A DNA stretch of 64,000 nt, from assembly GCF_900105925.1 (NCBI RefSeq), contig NZ_LT629791.1, positions 5,984,001 through 6,048,000 of the forward strand, given 5' to 3'. Of this stretch, positions 55,155-61,262 are shown in pieces; position 1 is the first letter of the stretch; every line of letters starts with the position of its first letter. This DNA is from Jiangella alkaliphila (GTDB lineage Bacteria > Actinomycetota > Actinomycetes > Jiangellales > Jiangellaceae). A program made the translations under genes and the position numbers. The notes beneath the pieces were generated by a model that saw nothing but the letters and a program-made list of their open reading frames with translations, made no database searches and was not told the origin of the DNA.

Positions 55155-56731
55155 GGCGCGTCCACCGTACTGGAGCCGTCGGCGTCGCCGAGCACGACGC
55201 GGGCCAGCGTCGCCCGCGCCGTCGCGACCACTCGCACGCCACGCGCCGTCGGCTCGCACACGACCGGCGCGGCCCGGCCGTCCGGCCCGACGACCCGGAC
55301 CCCGCGAAGGTCGGTCGTCTCGCCGAGCTCGTACTCCACCCATTCCCCCGGCTCGAGGTCGACGACGATGCCGTCGCCGTCGGTGCGGGTCCGGCCGCCG
55401 GGGTGCCGGAACGGGTTGCCCGGATCGTCGGCGGGGACGTCGAAGCGCAGCGTCACGGTGTCGTCGGCGCGCAGGCCGTCGAGCGACCGCCCGCCGGCGC
55501 GGTACGACGCGCCGGGGCCGCGGAAGCCGAACCCCCACGCCGGGATCGACGCCGGCGACTCGCCGGTGAGCGCCGCGACGATCTCCGGCCGCCAGTCGCA
55601 GTTCTCCAGCCGCATCGCCTCGATCAGCTGGTCGAGCACGGCGCCCGCCGCCGCCCGCCCGAGCAGCGGCGCGGCCGTCGACACGCTCGCCACGACCCGG
55701 TCCCAGCCGTCCGGCGGCCGCACCGAGGCCGGCGACGTCGGCGTGGCGAGCTTCTTCCACGGCCAGAAGTTCCAGCCGATGCCGTGCGCCTCGTAGAGCC
55801 GGTGCGCGGTGTAGAGCCAGTCGGCCGTGTTCTCGCCGCCCTCGCCCATGTAGATCGGCAGGCCGAGCCGGTCGCGCGTCTCGAGGAACGCGGCGATGCT
55901 GGGACGGTCGGGCGCGGACCAGTACTTGTGGAACTGCAGCAGCGAGTTCTCGTCCCACACCTCGGTGAAGATCTCCCAGTTCGTCGCCCAGTGCGAGCCC
56001 TCGTAGACGATGAGGTGGTCGGCGTCGACGGCGCGGATCTCGGCGGTGAGGTCGCGGTACAGCCGGACGAGGTCGTCGCGGTAGGTGTGCTGCCACTCGT
56101 TCGGCAGCGGCTCGTTCAGCAGGTCGTAGCCGAGCACCGTCGTGTCGCCGGCGTACCGCGACGCGAGGTCGCGCCAGAGCCGCAGCGTGTTGCGCCGGTA
56201 CCGGTCGTCCATGAACAGCTCGGGCAGGCCGCGCGGCGAGTCGTCGATGTTGGTGCCGGTCTGCCCGCCAGGTGCCCCGTGCAGGTCCAGCAGCACCCAC
56301 AGCCGGTGCGCCCGGCACCACCGCAGCAGCCGGTCGATCAGCTCGTACCCGGCCTCGATCGGCTCGCCGTCCGCGGTTTGGAGCACCCGCGCGTTGATCG
56401 GCAGCCGGACGTGGTCGAACCCGCTGGCGGCGATGCGGGCGATGTCGGCCTCGGCGACGAACACGTCGCGGAACCGGCCCCAGAAGTCGGCGGCGGCCGA
56501 CGGTCCGGCCAGCCGCTCGACCAGCGCCTCGATCTCGCGCGGCGACTCGGCGCCGGGCCCGAACCCCCACATGTACCCCTCGGGCAGCAGCCAGTTGCCC
56601 AGCCCGACGCCGCGCAGCAGCAGCTCCCGTCCGGTCCCGTCGACGAGTGCGGCGTCGCGCGCCCGCACGACGCCGGAGAAGTCGGCCGGGCGGGCCGGAA
56701 CGGTACGGGTGGTGGCGTGGCCGATGGTCAC
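55151..56731 (-). CDS. Intracellular GH5 glycoside hydrolase (beta-glucanase-like)
   Basis: The 526-residue enzyme starts LLLRGVGLGNWLLPEGYMWG, the N-terminal strand typical of exo-beta-1,3-glucanase/GH5 relatives. Acid/base Glu207 is in YDLLNEPLPN and nucleophile Glu297 in IYMGEGGE; GFDHVRLPIN and LLDLHGAPGGQTG are further landmarks. No signal peptide is present, so it works inside on imported oligosaccharides. A C-terminal beta-sandwich of about 120 residues follows the barrel. It lies between the permeases and the ROK gene in one operon. Confidence 0.87.
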   Translation of the reverse strand: MTIGHATTRTVPARPADFSGVVRARDAALVDGTGRELLLRGVGLGNWLLPEGYMWGFGPGAESPREIEALVERLAGPSAAADFWGRFRDVFVAEADIARIAASGFDHVRLPINARVLQTADGEPIEAGYELIDRLLRWCRAHRLWVLLDLHGAPGGQTGTNIDDSPRGLPELFMDDRYRRNTLRLWRDLASRYAGDTTVLGYDLLNEPLPNEWQHTYRDDLVRLYRDLTAEIRAVDADHLIVYEGSHWATNWEIFTEVWDENSLLQFHKYWSAPDRPSIAAFLETRDRLGLPIYMGEGGENTADWLYTAHRLYEAHGIGWNFWPWKKLATPTSPASVRPPDGWDRVVASVSTAAPLLGRAAAGAVLDQLIEAMRLENCDWRPEIVAALTGESPASIPAWGFGFRGPGASYRAGGRSLDGLRADDTVTLRFDVPADDPGNPFRHPGGRTRTDGDGIVVDLEPGEWVEYELGETTDLRGVRVVGPDGRAAPVVCEPTARGVRVVATARATLARVVLGDADGSSTVDAP

Positions 56732-56744
56732 GTGGTGGTCTCCC

Positions 56745-57566
56745 TTACTTGAGGCCGGACAGGGCGAAGCCCTGGACGATGTAGCGCTGGCAGAACACGA
56801 AGACGACCAGGACGGGGACGACCATCAGCGAGGCCGCCGCCATCTGCAGCCCCGGGTCGACGGAGAGCTGCTGGTTGAGCAGCGCCAGACCGACCGAGAG
56901 CGTGTAGGAGTCCTGGTCGGTCGCGATGATCAGCGGCCAGAGGAAGCTGTTCCAGCCGGCGATGAAGGCGAGGACGGCCTGCACGGCCAGGATCGGCTTG
57001 GACATCGGCAGCACGACGGACCAGAACGTGCGGAGCTCGCCCGCGCCGTCGAGCCGCGCCGCCTCCAGCAGCTCCCCCGGGATCGTGGTCATGAACTGGC
57101 GGAACAGGAAGATGCCGAACCCGCTCACCAGCGTCGGCAGCGCGATGCCGACGAGGGTGTTGGTCAGCTCCAGGCCGTTGATGACGAGGAACGTCGGGAT
57201 CATCGTCACCTGCACCGGGATCATCAGCGTCGCCAGCACCAGGAAGAACAGCCACCGCTGGCCGCGGAACCGGAACTTCGCGAACGCGTAGCCGGCCATC
57301 GCCATGAGCAGCACGCCGACGCCGCCGATCAGCACCACGACGATGGTGTTGACGAGGTAGCGGCCGAACTCCAGCTCGGTGAACAGCTGGGTGTAGGAGT
57401 CGAACGTCGGGTCGCGCGGCAGCAGCGACGGCGGGAAGTCGATCGCCTCGCGCTGCGGCTTGAACGAGCCGCTGAGCATCCAGAACAGCGGGAACGCGGT
57501 GAGGACGGCGCCCGCGGCGAGCACCACCGCGACCGTGACCCCCGTCCGCCGATCAGTTCTCCGCAT
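56745..57566 (-). CDS. Carbohydrate ABC transporter permease (MalG type)
   Basis: A 273-residue CUT1 permease with six helices. The EAA coupling loop is ELLEAARLDGAGELRTFWSVVLP near residue 190 (abbreviated here as EAARLDGAGELRTF), preceded by FGIFLFRQFMTTIPGE. The N-terminal VLTAFPLFWMLSGSFKPQ is typical of MalG/LacG subunits. It partners the MalF-type protein, with which its gene overlaps by 14 bp. No ATPase gene is present; a shared MsiK-like ATPase encoded elsewhere is likely. Confidence 0.93.
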   Translation of the reverse strand: MRRTDRRTGVTVAVVLAAGAVLTAFPLFWMLSGSFKPQREAIDFPPSLLPRDPTFDSYTQLFTELEFGRYLVNTIVVVLIGGVGVLLMAMAGYAFAKFRFRGQRWLFFLVLATLMIPVQVTMIPTFLVINGLELTNTLVGIALPTLVSGFGIFLFRQFMTTIPGELLEAARLDGAGELRTFWSVVLPMSKPILAVQAVLAFIAGWNSFLWPLIIATDQDSYTLSVGLALLNQQLSVDPGLQMAAASLMVVPVLVVFVFCQRYIVQGFALSGLK

Positions 57567-58536
57567 CGGACCTCCTCAGCCGCAGCTGCACGACGGTGAC
57601 GGCGGCGATGAGGACGAACAGCACCAGTGACCCCGCGCTCGCATAGCCGAACCGGTTCTGCTGGAACCCCTCCTGATAGAGGAAGATCGACGCCGACGTC
57701 GTGGCGCCGAGCGGGCCGCCGTCGGTCAGCACGAACGGCTCGTCGAAGAACTGCAGCCAGGCGATCGTCGTCGTCACCGTCACGAAGAAGATCGCGAACC
57801 GCAACAGCGGGATGGTGATCGACCGGATCGTCCGCCACTCGCCGGCGCCGTCGATCGCGGCCGCCTCGTGGTAGACGCGCGGGATGCCCTGCAGCGCGGC
57901 GAGGAAGATGATGATGTTGAGCCCGGTGCCGCGCCAGACGGCGACCAGCGCGACGGAGAACTTGGCCAGCTCCGGGTCCGACAGCCACTGCACCGGCTCG
58001 ACGCCCACCAGCGAGAGCAGCCAGTTGAACAGCCCGAACTGGGTGTTGTAGAGATACCCCCACACCAGCGAGATCGCGACGATGCCGGTCACCGCGGGCA
58101 CGAAGTAGAACGCCCGCAGCGCGCGCACGAACCGCCCGTCACCGCGGGCCAGCATCAGCGCGACGGCCAGCGACAGCACGACGATCGCGGGGACACCCAG
58201 CACCACGAAGATGCCGGTGTTGACCAGCGCGTTCCGGAAGTCCGGGTCGTCGAACAGCTGCCCGTAGTTGTCCAGCCCGACGAACCCGACGTTGCCCCAG
58301 TCGGCCAGCCCGGAGATGTCCATGTCGGTGAGGCTGACCACGGCGGCGACGGCGATCGGCAGCACGCCGAACGTCAGGAGCAGCACCATCGCCGGCGTCA
58401 CGAACAGGTACGGCGTGAGGCCGCTCCCGGCCCGGGCCAGCCGGGAGCGTGGTCGTGCGGGGGACGCCGGCCGCACCGGGCCTGATGCGGCGCGCGCGGC
58501 CGGCGTCCCCACGACGAGGTCAGTCGATCGAGACAC
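57553..58536 (-). CDS. Carbohydrate ABC transporter permease (MalF type)
   Basis: A 327-residue CUT1 permease with a Pro/Arg-rich cytoplasmic start and six helices from residue 38. The large extracytoplasmic loop includes DMDISGLADWGNVGFVGLDN. The coupling loop is YHEAAAIDGAGEWRTIRSIT near residue 225. It overlaps the binding-protein gene by 17 bp upstream and the MalG-type gene by 14 bp downstream. Confidence 0.93.
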   Translation of the reverse strand: MSRSTDLVVGTPAARAASGPVRPASPARPRSRLARAGSGLTPYLFVTPAMVLLLTFGVLPIAVAAVVSLTDMDISGLADWGNVGFVGLDNYGQLFDDPDFRNALVNTGIFVVLGVPAIVVLSLAVALMLARGDGRFVRALRAFYFVPAVTGIVAISLVWGYLYNTQFGLFNWLLSLVGVEPVQWLSDPELAKFSVALVAVWRGTGLNIIIFLAALQGIPRVYHEAAAIDGAGEWRTIRSITIPLLRFAIFFVTVTTTIAWLQFFDEPFVLTDGGPLGATTSASIFLYQEGFQQNRFGYASAGSLVLFVLIAAVTVVQLRLRRSDAEN

Positions 58537-59761
58537 TGCCGGTCTTCGTGTAGAGGTCGGCGAGGGCCGAGTCGCGGTCGGCGCCGTTGAGCACGATCTC
58601 GTTGAGGGCGGTGAGCAGGTCCGCGCCCACGCCGCCGTCCCAGTTCGGCACCATCGGCAGCACCCGCGCGTCGGCCAGCTGGTCGACGTACACCTGGGCC
58701 TGCGGGTCGGCCGTGAGCGCGTCGTCCTCGAGCGCCGCGGTCACGGTCGGCAGCTCGCCGTTGATCTCGTACCAGCTCAGCTGCGTCTCCGGCGCGGAGA
58801 GGAACTCCAGCAGGTCCAGCGCGGCGTCCTCGTTCGGGGTGTCGTGCCAGAGCGCCAGGTTCGAGCCGGCGAACAGCGACGTCCCGCTCTCGGCCTCGGG
58901 CACGGTGGTGACGTCCCAGGCGCCGTCCAGCTCGGGCGCGGCGTCGGAGATCGCCTTGGCCAGGTACGGCCCGCTGATCAGCATCGGGGTGACGCCGGAG
59001 ATGAAGCCCTGGGTCTGGTCGAAGTCGGCGTTGGTCGGCACGCTGCCGTCCTCGTACAGCCCGGTGTAGAGGTCGACGGCCGCGGCGAATTCCGGCGTGT
59101 CGAAGCTGACCGCGCCGTCGTCGCCGACGATGTCGCCGCCCTGGTCCCACGTCATGATGACCGGCAGCGGGCTGTCCCACTGCGGGACGTAGTAGCCGTA
59201 CTGGCCGTCGCCGCGGCCGGCCAGCGTCGCGGCGTCGTCGCGCAGCTGGTCCCACGTGGCCGGCGGCTGGTCGATGCCGTTCTCGGCCAGGATGTCGGAG
59301 CGGTAGAACAGCACCCGGGTGTCGCTGATCCACGGGACGCTGACGATCTCGCCGCCGACGGCGGTGGCCTCGCCCGCGACGCCCTCGGCGAAGTTGCCGG
59401 GGTCGAGCGCCGGCCGGTCCTCGAGCGCGTCGTCCAGCGGCAGCAACGCGCCCGCGTCGGCGAACGTGCGCAGCTTCGACAGGCCGACCTGCAGCACGTC
59501 GGGACCGTCGCCGGAGGCCACCGCCGTCGTCAGGCGCTGGTCGACGCCGTCCCAGGGGATCGCCACGACCTCGACGTCGATGCCGGTGTCGTCGGTGAAC
59601 GGCGCCACCAGCTGCTCGAAGTTCGTGCCGGAGTCACCCATGATCCAGACCGTGAGCGGGCCGTCGGAGGCGGCCGCGTTGTCGTCGCCGTCGTCGCCCG
59701 AGCAGGCGGCCAGGCCGGCCGTCAGTCCCGCGGCGAGGAGCAGGGCTGTGCTTCGTTTCAT
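58520..59761 (-). CDS. Oligosaccharide ABC transporter substrate-binding lipoprotein
   Basis: A 413-residue family 1 solute-binding protein. The lipoprotein signal ends GLAAC with Cys20, then an acidic SGDDGDDNAAASDG linker. LTVWIMGDSGTNFEQLVAPF opens domain I; YDWSDTRVLFYRSDILAENG-like sequence (WISDTRVLFYRSDILAENG) is the hinge region. Aromatic residues such as YGYYVPQWDSP may stack on sugars. Its gene starts inside the end of the beta-glucosidase gene (ATGA), so uptake and hydrolysis are co-expressed. Confidence 0.92.
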   Translation of the reverse strand: MKRSTALLLAAGLTAGLAACSGDDGDDNAAASDGPLTVWIMGDSGTNFEQLVAPFTDDTGIDVEVVAIPWDGVDQRLTTAVASGDGPDVLQVGLSKLRTFADAGALLPLDDALEDRPALDPGNFAEGVAGEATAVGGEIVSVPWISDTRVLFYRSDILAENGIDQPPATWDQLRDDAATLAGRGDGQYGYYVPQWDSPLPVIMTWDQGGDIVGDDGAVSFDTPEFAAAVDLYTGLYEDGSVPTNADFDQTQGFISGVTPMLISGPYLAKAISDAAPELDGAWDVTTVPEAESGTSLFAGSNLALWHDTPNEDAALDLLEFLSAPETQLSWYEINGELPTVTAALEDDALTADPQAQVYVDQLADARVLPMVPNWDGGVGADLLTALNEIVLNGADRDSALADLYTKTGSVSID

Positions 59762-61170
59762 CGAGACTCCTGTGTCTCTGGACGGGTTGTGGAGATGAGG
59801 CGCCGGTACCAGTGGGCACTCAGCTTGGGGATGCGGTCCTGGGTCCGGTAGTCGACGAACACCAGGCCGAAGCGCTTGCCGTAGCCCTCGGCCCACTCGA
59901 AGTTGTCGAGGAAGGACCAGGCGTAGTAGCCGCGCACGTCGACGCCGGAACGCAGCGCCGCCGCCACCGCGCCGATGTAGCCGCGCAGGTAGGCGACCCG
60001 CTCGACGTCGGCCACGTCACCGTTGGGGTCGACGTAGTCGTCGTACGAGGCGCCGTTCTCGGTGACGTGCAGCGGCAGCGCGGTGAACTCCTTGGCGACG
60101 CGGGTCAGCACGGCGGTCAGGGAGCCGGGCAGGACGGACCAGCCGAACGACGTCGTCGCGGGGTCGGCCGGTCGCTGGGCGACCCGCAACCGGCCCGCCG
60201 ACTCGTCGTGCCGGGCGACGATCCGCTGGTAGTGGTTGACGCCGGCGAAGTCGGTCGGCGTCGCGATGACGCCGAGGTCGCCGGGCCGGACGAGGTCGTC
60301 GAGCCCGAGGCCGGCGAACGCCGCGCGCACCGCGGGCGAGTACTCGCCCAGGTAGACGGGGTCGAGGAAGACCCGGTTGCCGGCGGCGTCGAGCCGATCC
60401 GCCGCCGCCCGGTCCGCCGGTGTGTCGTCGCCGGGCACGACGTCGGTGATCAGGTTGGTGATGCCGGCCCGCGCCTCGGGCCGCACCTCGCGGATGCGCC
60501 GGACGGCGAGCCCGTGCGCGAGGTTGAGGTGGTGCGCGGCGGCGACGGCTGCCCGCTCGTCCGTCCGGCCCGGCGCGTGCGCGCCCTCGCCGTAGCCGAG
60601 GAAGGCGCTGCACCACGGCTCGTTGAGCGTGACCCAGTCCGCCGCGAGGTCGCCGAGCGCGCCGACGACGCGGCCGGCGTAGTCGGCGAACCGCTCGGCC
60701 GTCGCCCGGGCCGGCCAGCCGCCGGCGTCCTCGAGCGGCTGCGGCAGGTCCCAGTGGTACAGCGTCACCAGCGGGCGGATGCCGCGGTCGCGCAGCCCGC
60801 CGAGCACGTCGCGGTAGAACCCGACGGCCTCCGGGTCGAGGTCGCCGTGGCCAGTGCGCTGCAGCCGCGACCACGAGACCGACAGCCGGTAGTCCGTCAC
60901 GCCGAGGGCGGCCAGCAGGTCGAGGTCGGCGCGCCAGCGGTGGTAGTGGTCGCACGCGACGTCGCCGGTGTCGCCGTGCCGGACCCGGCCGGGCGTGTGC
61001 GCGAAGGTGTCCCAGATGCTCGGGCCGCGGCCGCCCTCGGCGGTGGCGCCCTCGATCTGGTACGCCGCCGTCGCCAGCCCCCAGCGGAAGTCCGCCGGGA
61101 ACGCGCCCGGGTCGGCCGCCGACGGCTCGGCCGCCAGACGGGCCCGTTGAGCAGTGCTGAGAGAGATCAT
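59758..61170 (-). CDS. GH1 beta-glucosidase
   Basis: A 470-residue retaining glycosidase for cellobiose-, laminaribiose- or gentiobiose-like disaccharides. It begins FPADFRWGLATAAYQIEGA, the GH1 N-terminal signature. Acid/base Glu184 is in TLNEPW and nucleophile Glu371 in VTENGASYDD; the substrate pocket motif SFLDNFEWAEGYGKRFGLVF is complete. No signal peptide, so it acts in the cytoplasm. ATG 61170 is chosen for SD AGGAAG seven nt upstream. It is the first gene of the six-gene operon that ends with ROK. Confidence 0.95.
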   Translation of the reverse strand: MISLSTAQRARLAAEPSAADPGAFPADFRWGLATAAYQIEGATAEGGRGPSIWDTFAHTPGRVRHGDTGDVACDHYHRWRADLDLLAALGVTDYRLSVSWSRLQRTGHGDLDPEAVGFYRDVLGGLRDRGIRPLVTLYHWDLPQPLEDAGGWPARATAERFADYAGRVVGALGDLAADWVTLNEPWCSAFLGYGEGAHAPGRTDERAAVAAAHHLNLAHGLAVRRIREVRPEARAGITNLITDVVPGDDTPADRAAADRLDAAGNRVFLDPVYLGEYSPAVRAAFAGLGLDDLVRPGDLGVIATPTDFAGVNHYQRIVARHDESAGRLRVAQRPADPATTSFGWSVLPGSLTAVLTRVAKEFTALPLHVTENGASYDDYVDPNGDVADVERVAYLRGYIGAVAAALRSGVDVRGYYAWSFLDNFEWAEGYGKRFGLVFVDYRTQDRIPKLSAHWYRRLISTTRPETQESR

Positions 61171-61262
61171 CACGCATCTTCCTGAGTCTTATTTTTTGTC
61201 GTACTATAACCGCCACGCTTCAGGACCACAACGCCCTTCGTCGACGTCAAAGGAGACCAACG
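61171..61262. promoter_or_regulatory. Divergent promoter region of the beta-glucan locus
   Basis: The 92-bp gap contains an AT-rich tract (CTTATTTTTTGTCGTACTAT, 61188-61207), exceptional for this window. Overlapping -10 boxes are TACTAT on plus (61202-61207) and TATAGT on minus (61208-61203), so one bound regulator could shut both directions. Plus-strand SD AAAGGAG is at 61249-61255. I cannot define the ROK site precisely. Confidence 0.5.

Noticed and set aside
53925..56570. An 881-codon minus-strand frame suggesting a giant ROK fusion
   Set aside because: The extra N-terminal part lies over the GH5 gene in the wrong frame and has no domain; the ROK start at 55154 overlaps the GH5 stop properly.
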